Assembly: GCF_000374845.1 (NCBI RefSeq)
Contig: NZ_KB895413.1
Location: forward strand, 310,001-374,000
Reading direction: 5' to 3'
DNA length: 64,000 nucleotides
Source of the DNA: Paenibacillus terrigena DSM 21567
GTDB taxonomy: Bacteria > Bacillota > Bacilli > Paenibacillales > Paenibacillaceae
Numbering within the stretch: the first letter of the stretch is position 1; the number at the start of each line of letters is the position of its first letter. Made by a program: the position numbers and the translations under genes. Of this stretch, positions 19,294 to 28,116 are shown piece by piece. The notes beneath the pieces are model-generated. The model was not told the DNA's origin. It saw only the letters and a list, made by a program, of their open reading frames with translations, and made no database searches.

Positions 19294-20091
19294 TTGACGA
19301 CGGTAACGTATAAGCTGGAGACATTTGAAGGACCGCTCGATTTGCTGCTGCATCTCATTGATAAAGCGGAAATTGATATCCAGAACGTGTCAATCAGTGA
19401 AATTACGGATCAATATATGGAATATTTAAATACGATGCAGGAGCTGGAGCTCGATGTGACGAGCGAATTTCTTGTGATGGCGGCGACGCTCCTCTCCATG
19501 AAAAGCAAGCTGCTGCTACCGAAACCTCCGGTTATTGAATGGGATGAAGAGTTTTATATGGATCCTGAGGATGAGCTTGATCCACGTGCGGAATTGATTC
19601 AGAAGCTGATTGAGTATCGGAAGTATAAAGGAATTGCGGATCATCTCCGGGAGAAGGAGCTCGAGCGGAGTCTGATCTTCTCGCGTGAACCCGAGGATTT
19701 GACGCCTTTTATGCCGACGGTGCAAGAAAATCCAGTCGAAGGTCTTCATACAGCGGATCTGATCAAGGCCTTTCAAAAGGCATTGCGCAAAGCGACGCGC
19801 CGAAATACCGTTGCAAGAATCCATCGTGATGAAATTTCGGTGAAAGATCGCATTCGAGATGTCGTTTCTACTTTACATCGGGTAGGCAGAGGCGGTAAAG
19901 TATTATTCTCGAAGCTGCTAAATGAAGAGATGGACCGGCATGAAATTGTCGTAACCTTTCTAGCCATCTTAGAGCTGATGAAGATGAAACAGATCCGATG
20001 TTATCAAGATCAATTATTTGATGATATTGTGATCGAATGGAAGGGGGACGAGAGCATCGATGGACTTCAAGTTAATGAAATCAATTATTGA
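19294..20091 (+). CDS. scpA: Segregation and condensation protein A (kleisin)
   Basis: A 265-residue kleisin that bridges the SMC dimer in the bacterial condensin. The conserved N-terminus FEGPLDLLLHLIDKAEIDI and the winged-helix C-terminus (VVTFLAILELMKMKQIRCYQ) are clear, separated by an acidic linker. The start is a TTG at 19294 behind GGGAGGAAG. No ATG fits the family start. It overlaps scpB by 32 bases. Confidence 0.96.
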   Translation: MTTVTYKLETFEGPLDLLLHLIDKAEIDIQNVSISEITDQYMEYLNTMQELELDVTSEFLVMAATLLSMKSKLLLPKPPVIEWDEEFYMDPEDELDPRAELIQKLIEYRKYKGIADHLREKELERSLIFSREPEDLTPFMPTVQENPVEGLHTADLIKAFQKALRKATRRNTVARIHRDEISVKDRIRDVVSTLHRVGRGGKVLFSKLLNEEMDRHEIVVTFLAILELMKMKQIRCYQDQLFDDIVIEWKGDESIDGLQVNEINY

Positions 20092-20659
20092 AGGACTATT
20101 ATTTGTGGCAGGCGACGAAGGATTAACAGCAAGGCAAATCGCCGAAGTCGTCGAACAACCGCTTGATTTAGTGCTTGATGTGATTCATGATTTAAAAGGG
20201 GATTATAAGCGTTCCAAGCGAGGTATTCAGATTACTGAGATCGCAAATGCCTTTCAATTGACGACAGTACCGGAGCATGCACCTTATTTCGAACGATTGG
20301 CCTATTCGCCATCGCGTTCCACATTATCCCAAGCGGCGCTGGAGACGTTATCCATTATTGCGTATAGGCAGCCGATTACACGTGTAGATATTGAAGAGAT
20401 CCGTGGTGTGAAATCCGATCGTGCACTGCAGACCTTGATGTCTAAAGATCTAATTGAGGAAGTAGGGCGTGCAGAAGCCATTGGCCGTCCAATCCTCTAC
20501 GGGACGACGAAATCGTTTTTGGATTATTTTGGACTCGATAGTCTCAAAGGGCTGCCGGATTCTTCTCAATTTGAGAGTGATATGGATCTGGATGAAGAGA
20601 CACAATTGCTCTTCGAGAAGCTCGATGGTCATCAAATGACGATTGATGATATGAAATAG
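20060..20659 (+). CDS. scpB: Segregation and condensation protein B
   Basis: A 199-residue protein with two winged-helix domains that binds the kleisin ScpA in the SMC complex. SIIEGLLFVAGDEGLTARQIA and ALETLSIIAYRQPITRVDIEEIRGV are the hallmark segments. The acidic C-terminal tail is variable in the family. It overlaps the end of scpA and is followed by a strong terminator. Confidence 0.96.
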   Translation: MDFKLMKSIIEGLLFVAGDEGLTARQIAEVVEQPLDLVLDVIHDLKGDYKRSKRGIQITEIANAFQLTTVPEHAPYFERLAYSPSRSTLSQAALETLSIIAYRQPITRVDIEEIRGVKSDRALQTLMSKDLIEEVGRAEAIGRPILYGTTKSFLDYFGLDSLKGLPDSSQFESDMDLDEETQLLFEKLDGHQMTIDDMK

Positions 20660-20673
20660 GTTATACACCCAAG

Positions 20674-20711
20674 ACAGTCTATCTCGGTTGAACCGAGATA
20701 GGCTGTTTTTG
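20674..20711 (+). terminator. Terminator after scpB
   Basis: A 15-bp stem (ACAGTCTATCTCGGT with ACCGAGATAGGCTGT, one wobble) with a short loop is followed by TTTTT. Confidence 0.93.
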
Positions 20712-20775
20712 TCATGAAAAGAAGTAATATCAGCCATACTATCCGAAGGGAAAAAGAGTCAGGGGGTTCTTGCTT

Positions 20776-21453
20776 GTGTGGATTTGGATTGTACTAGGAA
20801 TAATAGGCTGTATCCTTATCGCCGTGCTGATTGCAGCATGTACGTATGTCGATATTAAAATTTTGTTCAATAAAGTGGAGAGAGACGACTATCTTTCGAT
20901 TAAAGTACGAATGCTCTTCGGTCTTGTAAAATTCAATTATCAAATTCGACAAATTAAGTTCAAGGGGTTCGATCAAGGATTCCTTATGAAGCGGGAGAAG
21001 AAGGATAACGTGTTAGGACACTCCCATGATCATATTCAACTTAATATTGATTTTATTCAGAACATCTACGATCATATTTTGCTAATCATTCGGTTTACGG
21101 CAGATTTTAAACGTTGGGTGCAGAAGCTGCTTCGACGTGTGCATTGTGATGTTCTCACCTGGGAGACGCATATCGGGTTTGAGGATGTCGTCGAAACCGG
21201 GATGGCTTCAGGGATCACCTGGGCCCTGAAAGGAACGATTATGGGCTGGTTGTCGCATACGATTCGATTAGAGCATATGCCTGGGCTAGAGGTACATACG
21301 CATTTCAATGACCCGCAATTTACCACTGAGTTGCGTTGCATAGCGAAAATTCGCTTCGGACACGCTATGATTGCAGGCGTTGTTCTTCTTGTACGCATTG
21401 TGAAAGTGAAAGGAGGACTGAAATTATGGCAGAGCATCCTATTCAAGGTTTGA
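20776..21453 (+). CDS. DUF2953 domain-containing membrane-anchored protein
   Basis: A 225-residue protein with one N-terminal membrane helix (IWIVLGIIGCILIAVLIAAC) and a DUF2953-like body: a beta-rich part, a helical part with DFKRWVQKLLRRVHCDVLTWET, then GFEDVVETGMASGITWALKG. I chose GTG at 20776 because AGGGGG is 9 bases upstream, against 3 bases for a TTG at 20770. It overlaps gerW by 28 bases, and this pair is commonly adjacent in spore formers. The function is unknown, but the link to gerW suggests a sporulation role. Confidence 0.8.
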   Translation: MWIWIVLGIIGCILIAVLIAACTYVDIKILFNKVERDDYLSIKVRMLFGLVKFNYQIRQIKFKGFDQGFLMKREKKDNVLGHSHDHIQLNIDFIQNIYDHILLIIRFTADFKRWVQKLLRRVHCDVLTWETHIGFEDVVETGMASGITWALKGTIMGWLSHTIRLEHMPGLEVHTHFNDPQFTTELRCIAKIRFGHAMIAGVVLLVRIVKVKGGLKLWQSILFKV

Positions 21454-21914
21454 TGCAAACTTCGATGGAAAATATTAAGAAAATGGTGGAAGTCAACACC
21501 ATCGTAGGAGAGCCGGTTCAGACACCGGATGGCAGTATTATTCTTCCGATCAGTAAGGTTGGATTCGGATTTGCTGCAGGCGGTAGTGAGTTTCATACAG
21601 AGGATCGTGCAAAGTCCAAATCAAACGATCCAAAACATGATCAAGCCGATGTAGCACTTCCTTTTGGTGGTGGTAGCGGCGGTGGTGTATCCATCACACC
21701 AATGGCCTTCCTGGTCGTAGGGACACATGGTGTACGTATCGTATCGCTGGATAACCAGACACATCTTGTTGAACGGGTTATCGATTCAATTCCGCAAGTT
21801 ATGGAGAAGTATAAGACTATGACGGAGAATAAATCGAACGCGAAGTCGAGTGCGGATTCAACGACGAGTCCACCCGAACCAAGCGGATATATGCCTCCGA
21901 ATTTCTCGAATTAA
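21426..21914 (+). CDS. gerW: GerW family sporulation protein (YtfJ)
   Basis: A 162-residue protein with the YtfJ/GerW core: MVEVNTIVGEPVQTPDGS, KVGFGFAAGGSEF, a glycine-rich FGGGSGGGVSITPMAFLVV, then a Ser/Pro-rich tail. In B. subtilis GerW is forespore-made and needed for a normal germination response. AAAGGAGG lies 10 bases before the ATG at 21426; a longer in-frame start at 21336 is inside the neighbour and lacks a binding site. Likely co-expressed with the DUF2953 gene. Confidence 0.9.
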   Translation: MAEHPIQGLMQTSMENIKKMVEVNTIVGEPVQTPDGSIILPISKVGFGFAAGGSEFHTEDRAKSKSNDPKHDQADVALPFGGGSGGGVSITPMAFLVVGTHGVRIVSLDNQTHLVERVIDSIPQVMEKYKTMTENKSNAKSSADSTTSPPEPSGYMPPNFSN

Positions 21915-21921
21915 CAAGAAC

Positions 21922-21958
21922 ACCGCTTCGCGGCAAAAGATCGCGGAGCGGTTTTTTT
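21922..21958 (+). terminator. Terminator after gerW
   Basis: The stem CCGCTTCGCG/CGCGGAGCGG, with one wobble, is followed by seven T residues. Confidence 0.92.
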
Positions 21959-22068
21959 GTACCATGAGCTTCCATTTTTAAGGATACAGTTCTTTTGAAT
22001 AGGACATACTCTGATGTGGATAAGCATATAGATGAGAAGACAAGGAACCTATAACACGGAGGGTGAAA

Positions 22069-23274
22069 ATGAGAAAGGCCATAAGTTTACCGAAGATGAT
22101 GATATTCTTCGTATTGTTCTGGGGAATTACGAGTGGCTCTGCTTGGGCGACAGGTAACCGGACAATAGAAACCGAAGTACGGACGAATGCAAAGGCAGCT
22201 GCGCTCATTGATGTCACGTCGGGGCGTATTTTATGGAGCAGTCATGGCGACGAATCCATGCGTATTGCAAGTTTAACGAAAATTATGACAGCGATCGTTG
22301 CGATTGAACATGGACGATTGTCTGATAAGGTTGAGGTCAGTAAACGCGCATCAGGCAAGGAAGGATCATCGATCTATTTGAGAATCGGTGAGGAAATGTC
22401 CCTAGAGAACATGTTGTACGGGCTCATGCTTCGTTCAGGAAATGATGCAGCCACAGCGATCGCCGAGCATATCGGTGGCTCTGAAGAAGGATTTGTACTG
22501 ATGATGAACCAGAAGGCAGAAATGTTAGGGCTGCATAATAGCCACTTCATGAATCCGCATGGTTTGGATGCGGAGGGTCATTATTCATCTGCGAATGACT
22601 TAGCTGTATTAACGGCATATGCGCTTAAAAATCCGATCTTCCGTGATATTGTAAAGACGAAGGTGAAAAAAGCGCCAAATCCGAATGACAATTGGGATTA
22701 TAGCTGGCTGAATAAGAACAAGATGCTGCAAATGTATGAGGGTGCGGATGGTGTGAAAACAGGGTATACCAAAAAAGCGCTTCGCTGCTTGGTCAGCTCT
22801 GCTACCCGCCAAGGACAACAGCTTGTTGCTGTAACACTGAATGATGGTACGGACTGGGTTGACCATAAGCATATGCTCGATTATGGGTTTCAACACTTTC
22901 CGCTCAAGGATATTTATCAGAAAGGACAAGGGGTACAGAATTACCCTTATCAAATTGGAAAGTCATTCTCCTATCCTTTTGCAGAAGGGGAACTGGAACA
23001 ACTTCGGACGAAGCTCGTAGTAACGGTCCGCTCATCGATGGATTACACCCTTGGGGAACGCGGCAAACTGTATGTATTGTTAGGTGATAAACAATTAGGG
23101 GTCATTCCACTATATGAGAAGGACAGTACGCTGTTAATGACGAAGGATCGATCTGTGTTCGCGAATGAGCAAGTGAATGCAGCCTATGCAAGCCGTTCAT
23201 CCCATCAAGCTCGGGGAAGCTTGATTGATGTTGCGAGAGCGGTGTTCAACGCATTGTTCACAGCGTTCGATTGA
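22069..23274 (+). CDS. dacB: D-alanyl-D-alanine carboxypeptidase, sporulation DacB type
   Basis: A 401-residue S11 penicillin-binding protein with a signal peptide ending near SAWATG. Catalytic motifs are SLTK, SGN (LRSGNDAAT) and KTG (VKTGYTKKAL). The linkage to spmA and spmB identifies it as the DacB/PBP5* type, which sets the cross-linking of the spore cortex. GGAGGGTG is 4-5 bases before the ATG at 22069. CATACTCT at 22004-22011 resembles a sigma-E -10, but no convincing -35 accompanies it. Confidence 0.93.
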   Translation: MRKAISLPKMMIFFVLFWGITSGSAWATGNRTIETEVRTNAKAAALIDVTSGRILWSSHGDESMRIASLTKIMTAIVAIEHGRLSDKVEVSKRASGKEGSSIYLRIGEEMSLENMLYGLMLRSGNDAATAIAEHIGGSEEGFVLMMNQKAEMLGLHNSHFMNPHGLDAEGHYSSANDLAVLTAYALKNPIFRDIVKTKVKKAPNPNDNWDYSWLNKNKMLQMYEGADGVKTGYTKKALRCLVSSATRQGQQLVAVTLNDGTDWVDHKHMLDYGFQHFPLKDIYQKGQGVQNYPYQIGKSFSYPFAEGELEQLRTKLVVTVRSSMDYTLGERGKLYVLLGDKQLGVIPLYEKDSTLLMTKDRSVFANEQVNAAYASRSSHQARGSLIDVARAVFNALFTAFD

Positions 23275-23295
23275 CGGATAGGGGGAGAGGAAAAC

Positions 23296-23946
23296 GTGGT
23301 CAATTTCATTTGGTTATTTTTTATATTGGTTGGATTTATAGTTGCCGTACTGCAGGGCCGAGTGGATGATGTGACTAAGGCGCTGTTTACGGGGGCTGAG
23401 ACCGGTGTAACGGTTTGTTTTGGACTCATTAGTATTCTCGTCTTCTGGCTCGGTATCATGCGCATCGCGGAAGATGCAGGGTTACTGCAGAAGATTGCGA
23501 AGTTGTTAGGTCCTATTGTCCGGTTTCTGTTTCCTGATGTCCCGAAGAACCATCCAGCGCTCGGGTATATCATGTCGAATATGAGTGCCAACTTGCTCGG
23601 GCTCGGTAATGCGGCGACGCCGATGGGGATCAAAGCGATGCAGGAGCTTCAGAAATTGAATCCGGACAAGGATGCTGCTTCGCCAGCGATGTGTACATTA
23701 CTTGCCATGAATACGTCAAGTATTACCTTAATTCCGACGACCTTAATCGCGATTCGATTGAAATTCGAGTCTTCGAACCCCGCAGAGATTGTCGGTACAA
23801 CATTGATTGCCACGATGATTGCGACTTGTGCCGCGATGTTAATTGATCGTTGGTACAGGCATCGATATTATAAATCTAGACCGATCCCACCGCTGCCGAA
23901 GACGCCACCACCACCGAATCGGTCTGCCCCGACATCGACGACATGA
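23296..23946 (+). CDS. spmA: Spore maturation protein A
   Basis: A 216-residue membrane protein with nucleoside-recognition (Gate) type helices, including MSNMSANLLGLGNAATPMGI and NTSSITLIPTTLIAIR. SpmA and SpmB are needed for proper spore core dehydration. The GTG start follows GGGGGAGAGG. The C-terminus is an unusual proline-rich run (SRPIPPLPKTPPPP). It lies 21 bases after dacB and 14 before spmB. Confidence 0.93.
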   Translation: MVNFIWLFFILVGFIVAVLQGRVDDVTKALFTGAETGVTVCFGLISILVFWLGIMRIAEDAGLLQKIAKLLGPIVRFLFPDVPKNHPALGYIMSNMSANLLGLGNAATPMGIKAMQELQKLNPDKDAASPAMCTLLAMNTSSITLIPTTLIAIRLKFESSNPAEIVGTTLIATMIATCAAMLIDRWYRHRYYKSRPIPPLPKTPPPPNRSAPTSTT

Positions 23947-23960
23947 AAGGGTGATCTGAC

Positions 23961-24494
23961 ATGTATTCGATTATTTCAACGATTTCAACGTGGGCCATTC
24001 CTGCCATTATTGTGTTTATCCCATTATACGCGTTTTTTCGTAAGGTACCGGTCTATGAGACCTTCGTAGACGGTGCGAAAGATGGATTCGATACAGCGAT
24101 TCAGATTATTCCGCATTTGGTCGGGATGATGGTGGCAATCAGTGTATTTAGAGCCTCAGGTGCCATGGATTTGATGGTCGGATTCGTCCGTCCCTTATTC
24201 GATGCGATCGGTATACCGAGCGAGGTGCTTCCGCTTGGAGTACTTCGACCGATTACAGGTGCGGGCTCTCTCGCTTTTACGACGGATCTTATTCAACAAT
24301 TCGGACCAGATTCTTTAATTGGGCGTATGGCTTCGACGATCCAAGGAAGCACGGATACGACGATCTATGTCCTTACCGTTTATTTTGGTGCGGTGGGCAT
24401 TAAGAAAGGACGGTACGCTCTTAAAGTTGGTTTGCTGTCCGATCTAATCGGTTTCGTTGCAGCAATAGTGGTCTGTTTCTTGGTGTTCGCATAG
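23961..24494 (+). CDS. spmB: Spore maturation protein B
   Basis: A 177-residue Gate-domain membrane protein. IIPHLVGMMVAISVFRASGA, the LRPITGAGSLAFTTDLI segment and the STIQGSTDTTIYVLTVYFGA segment match SpmB. It acts with SpmA in spore core dehydration and heat resistance. It is the third gene of dacB-spmA-spmB. Confidence 0.95.
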   Translation: MYSIISTISTWAIPAIIVFIPLYAFFRKVPVYETFVDGAKDGFDTAIQIIPHLVGMMVAISVFRASGAMDLMVGFVRPLFDAIGIPSEVLPLGVLRPITGAGSLAFTTDLIQQFGPDSLIGRMASTIQGSTDTTIYVLTVYFGAVGIKKGRYALKVGLLSDLIGFVAAIVVCFLVFA

Positions 24495-24583
24495 AGCATC
24501 AAGAGACTGGACACCAACAGATCATATCAACCATATACTGTAGCAGTTCTACTTCGCGTAACGCGAGAAAAGAGGCGGACTGT

Positions 24584-24922
24584 ATGCAGATTCAAGGATT
24601 TATTATTCATCATTCCGTTTGCCCCTCGATTAATGGCAAAGGGTTTGATTTTTTTATTTGTGCGGATGCCACAATTATTCCTGCTACCACCCCCATGGAT
24701 GAGGAATACATCCATATTTGTTTTGAGGGTGATTATTCCAAGATCGTTGATCTGGCTCCTGCCCATCAGGAGCAGCTTTTTGTTGCCCAGAAACTCCTGG
24801 TCACACTTGCTTCATTGTATCAGATTGATCCCAATCAGCTCTTTTCGCATACCGAATTATGCCCCGGATCCATTTTCCCATGGAATGAACTTGTGATTTC
24901 GGAGCAGGATAGGTATCATTAG
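24584..24922 (+). CDS. Miniature N-acetylmuramoyl-L-alanine amidase-like protein
   Basis: A 112-residue protein that begins MQIQGFIIHHSVCPSINGKG and ends with HTELCPGSIFPW. The paired His9-His10 near the N-terminus and the His89/Cys93 cluster before PG resemble the zinc-binding residues of the amidase_2/PGRP/T7-lysozyme fold, but the protein is much shorter than typical domains (about 140-150 residues) and the His-Cys spacing is three rather than seven. There is no signal peptide, so it would stay in the cytoplasm of the mother cell or forespore. GAGGCGG precedes the ATG. It lies between spmB and rluB, where it could belong to cortex synthesis, or be a degenerate amidase. Activity is not certain. 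Confidence 0.6.
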   Translation: MQIQGFIIHHSVCPSINGKGFDFFICADATIIPATTPMDEEYIHICFEGDYSKIVDLAPAHQEQLFVAQKLLVTLASLYQIDPNQLFSHTELCPGSIFPWNELVISEQDRYH

Positions 24923-24942
24923 ATCGAGGTGAAGGATAAAGC

Positions 24943-25689
24943 ATGGAAAGATTACAGAAAATTTTGGCAGCTGCCGGGGTTGCATCTCGTCGTAAATGCG
25001 AAGAATTAATCCTAGAGGGCAAAGTAGAAGTGAATGGCGAGACGGTAAACACACTTGGGGTCAAGGCTGATCCAACGCAAGATGTGATTACTGTGAATGG
25101 ACGAGCTATTCAATCCGAGAGTAAAGTGTATTTAATGATGAATAAGCCGAAGGGTGTCATTACGAGCGCTACCGATCCGAAAGGACGCAAAGTTGTTACG
25201 GATTACGTGACGGGGATCAAAGAGCGGGTATACCCTGTAGGCCGTCTTGATTATGATACGGAAGGTTTGTTATTGCTGACCAACGATGGAGAGTTCGCGA
25301 ATCTGCTCACCCATCCGAAGCATCATGTACCTAAGACTTATCTCGCAACGGTTGAAGGCATTCCTCATGGCGATAAACTCGAGAAGCTTAAGGAAGGCAT
25401 TATGCTGGAAGATGGCATGACAGCGCCGGCCGAGCTGGAGTATCAGGATATCAATGTTGAAGAGAAGCAGGCGACGATTCGGATTACGATCTACGAGGGT
25501 CGGAACCGTCAGGTTCGCCGGATGTTCGAAGCGATCTCTCATAAAGTCATCAGGCTCAAGCGGATCAAATTCGGTGATTTGTCGCTGATGAATTTGAAGC
25601 GCGGTAGAACGCGCCCGTTAACGCCGAATGAAATCAATGAATTGAAGCAATTAGCCTTATCGAAAAAGAATAAAGAACGCCGGAAGTAA
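24943..25689 (+). CDS. rluB: 23S rRNA pseudouridine synthase, RluB/RsuA family
   Basis: A 248-residue enzyme with an N-terminal S4 RNA-binding domain (ERLQKILAAAGVASRRKCEE) and a catalytic domain holding the active aspartate in VGRLDYDTEGLLLLTNDG and the RNA-contact motif EGRNRQVRRMFEA. It corresponds to YpuL of B. subtilis, which also lies between spmB and resA. GAGGTGAAGG precedes the ATG. Confidence 0.95.
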   Translation: MERLQKILAAAGVASRRKCEELILEGKVEVNGETVNTLGVKADPTQDVITVNGRAIQSESKVYLMMNKPKGVITSATDPKGRKVVTDYVTGIKERVYPVGRLDYDTEGLLLLTNDGEFANLLTHPKHHVPKTYLATVEGIPHGDKLEKLKEGIMLEDGMTAPAELEYQDINVEEKQATIRITIYEGRNRQVRRMFEAISHKVIRLKRIKFGDLSLMNLKRGRTRPLTPNEINELKQLALSKKNKERRK

Positions 25690-25815
25690 TCGATCTCGTA
25701 CACATAAATTTCAAAATTCCCCAGATGTCGATAACCGAATTTTAGCTATAATGTTCATAGGATATCTAATTAATACATCGCAAGGTGTGATGTACATCAT
25801 TGAAGGGGACGTCAG

Positions 25816-26334
25816 ATGAAGAATTCGAGAAGAATCGTACAGATTGTTATTTTGCTTGGCGTTTTCATATTGGGTGGTTATGCTATCGGGTCTGCCGTAT
25901 TCAAATCGGATGATAAACCTGGACGTGGCAGTGAACCGCCCGCTTTTTCTTTAGTTGGTCTGGATGGCAAAGTACATAAGCTGGATGAGTACACAGGGAA
26001 AGGCCTTGTCATCAATTTCTGGGGCTCTTGGTGTGAACCGTGCGTCAAAGAAATGCCGCTGCTCGAGAAAACGTGGAAAGCTATGAAAGATAAGAACGTT
26101 GAGATTATCGGTGTAAATGTTGGTGAAGATGAGCTCACGGTCAAAAATTTCGTTGGGCAATTCGGTGTAGATTTTCCGATCCTATTAGATAAGGATAAGC
26201 TCGCTACGAAGAAATATGCGATCGGTCCAATGCCGACGACGTATTTTGTAAACAGCAAAGGGAAGATCACGGATATCTATGTCGGGATGCTGGACGAAGA
26301 CACGCTTGAAGAGCGACTGAAACAGTTAAACTAA
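25816..26334 (+). CDS. resA: Thiol-disulfide oxidoreductase ResA
   Basis: A 172-residue thioredoxin-fold protein anchored by an N-terminal helix (IVILLGVFILGGYAIGSAVF). The active site WGSWCEPCVKEMP contains the CEPC pair of ResA, which reduces apocytochrome c haem-binding cysteines outside the membrane. GPMPTTYFV carries the cis-proline. It is first in the res cluster and precedes resB by 105 bases. A -10-like TATAAT occurs at 25747, but the matching -35 is poor. Confidence 0.94.
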   Translation: MKNSRRIVQIVILLGVFILGGYAIGSAVFKSDDKPGRGSEPPAFSLVGLDGKVHKLDEYTGKGLVINFWGSWCEPCVKEMPLLEKTWKAMKDKNVEIIGVNVGEDELTVKNFVGQFGVDFPILLDKDKLATKKYAIGPMPTTYFVNSKGKITDIYVGMLDEDTLEERLKQLN

Positions 26335-26439
26335 GAGGTAATTCCAATTTTTGAACTCTGGATTTAACTGTTTCTTTGGCATGTTTTGAAAGGGTGTACA
26401 TCATTAGTTCGAGTTATGGATCAGTAGGAGGTCTTCACA

Positions 26440-28116
26440 GTGTTTCAAAATACGAAATGTGAGTGCGGGCATCAGAATCATGTTGGCACGGTGCTCTGCG
26501 AATATTGCGGTAAACCGCTGAATGATGCGGAGGATGCGAATGAACCGCTGGAAATGCGATATGACGGCGTCGCACGGAAATCTCAGAAAGCTAACCCGTC
26601 GCTTATCGACAAGGTTTGGAATTTCTTCTCATCGGTTAAGATTGCGGTCTATTTAATTATTACTACGCTGCTTGGTGCGACGCTCGGAACGATTTTCCCT
26701 CAAGAGAGCACCTTCATTAATGGGGATCCGTCGACGTATTACGAGAAAACCTACGGGACGATCGGGAAAATATATTACACGCTCGGTCTATCACATACGT
26801 ATACGTCCTGGTGGTTTGTTACGTTGCTGGTAATGATTGGGACTTCACTTGTGATCTGTAGTCTGGATCGCGTTCTACCACTTTATCGTGCACTTAGCAA
26901 GCAGCAGATTCGCAAACATATGCGATTCTTAACGAGACAGAAGGTCGTCTATCAACAAGAGATCGCACTAACAGGGTCCGCTGAGGAATGGGTTGCACAG
27001 GCGGTGAAGCCGCTTCGCAGAAGACACTATCGCGTACATACAGACGGCTCTGCGCTGCTCGCAGAGAAGTATCGTTTTAGCCGTTGGGGTCCTTATATCA
27101 ATCATATTGGACTGATTATTTTCTTATTAGCGGTGCTTGCACGAGGAATTCCAGGCTGGTATATGGATCAATATATCGCTTTTCCAGAAGGGGAAGTGAA
27201 GCGGATTCCGGATACGAACTATTATCTGAAGAATGAGAAATTCACGGTCAAGTATTATAAGGATTCCGAACTTCCGAAAGAAATGCAGGGCGAGAATCGG
27301 TTGATCGCCGAATTGTATGAGACGAATGCAGTGCTCTACGAATGTGTGGAGCAATGTGACGATCCGTCGAAGAAGCCGGTGCTTAAGGAAGTGACTCGTC
27401 ATAATATCGAAGTGAATAAACCGCTGGATTACAATGGGTTTATGGCGTATCAGACGGATTATGATCCGACACTGCGCCTGCGATCGGTCAAACCGGAATT
27501 CCGCAATAAAGAGACCGGTGAGGTCTATGGCGAATTCCAATTGGAAATGCGTGACTCCGCGCTGTCCTATGACGTGGGGCCATATCATTTGGAGCTGAAA
27601 GAGAAATATCTCGATTTCGGATTAAATGAGGAAGGACAACCAGTGACCAAATCGCAGGAACCAAATGCGCCAGCCTTCTTGTTCCTCATTACTGGACCTG
27701 ATCTCGCGAAGGAAGGTGAATTGTATTTCTATTTCCCGCTTCAGATTGACAAGGAACGGTTCGATCAAGAGGCTCTCAATGCCAAGTTAAGCGGAGACTT
27801 CGCGAAGAAATTCGAGATCAAAGTCAATGGTATGAAAAATGTTGGACTAAGCACGACGTCGTTCTTAACGATCCGCGTGGATAGTGCGATGCCTTTTATT
27901 TGGGTGGGTGCTGCGATCTCTATGCTCGGTCTCGTGATGGGCTTCTACTGGAATCATCGTAGAATTTGGCTGCGTTTTGACGGGAAGCAGTTAACACTCG
28001 GAGGACATACGAATAAGAACTGGTATGGCATGCGAAGCGATGTGGCGAATTTGCTGAAGCAAATGAATATCGAAGTGGATGCAAAATCGCTAGATAACGG
28101 AGGGGAAAATCGATGA
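26440..28116 (+). CDS. resB: Cytochrome c biogenesis protein ResB
   Basis: A 558-residue membrane protein that transports or presents haem for System II cytochrome c maturation. It starts with GTG behind AGGAGG. Residues 4-25 form a small zinc ribbon with two CxxC-like pairs (CECG, CEYCG). Membrane helices follow near 72-92, 124-145 and 225-245, then a large extracytoplasmic domain and a final helix near 485-505. The ResB signature segment FSSVKIAVYLIITTLLGATLG is present. It overlaps resC by four bases. Confidence 0.94.
   Translation: MFQNTKCECGHQNHVGTVLCEYCGKPLNDAEDANEPLEMRYDGVARKSQKANPSLIDKVWNFFSSVKIAVYLIITTLLGATLGTIFPQESTFINGDPSTYYEKTYGTIGKIYYTLGLSHTYTSWWFVTLLVMIGTSLVICSLDRVLPLYRALSKQQIRKHMRFLTRQKVVYQQEIALTGSAEEWVAQAVKPLRRRHYRVHTDGSALLAEKYRFSRWGPYINHIGLIIFLLAVLARGIPGWYMDQYIAFPEGEVKRIPDTNYYLKNEKFTVKYYKDSELPKEMQGENRLIAELYETNAVLYECVEQCDDPSKKPVLKEVTRHNIEVNKPLDYNGFMAYQTDYDPTLRLRSVKPEFRNKETGEVYGEFQLEMRDSALSYDVGPYHLELKEKYLDFGLNEEGQPVTKSQEPNAPAFLFLITGPDLAKEGELYFYFPLQIDKERFDQEALNAKLSGDFAKKFEIKVNGMKNVGLSTTSFLTIRVDSAMPFIWVGAAISMLGLVMGFYWNHRRIWLRFDGKQLTLGGHTNKNWYGMRSDVANLLKQMNIEVDAKSLDNGGENR

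Noticed and set aside
26440-26520. Zinc-ribbon head of ResB as a fusion.
   Set aside because: A short Cys-rich N-terminus is, to my recollection, normal in Bacillales ResB proteins, so it is not unusual.
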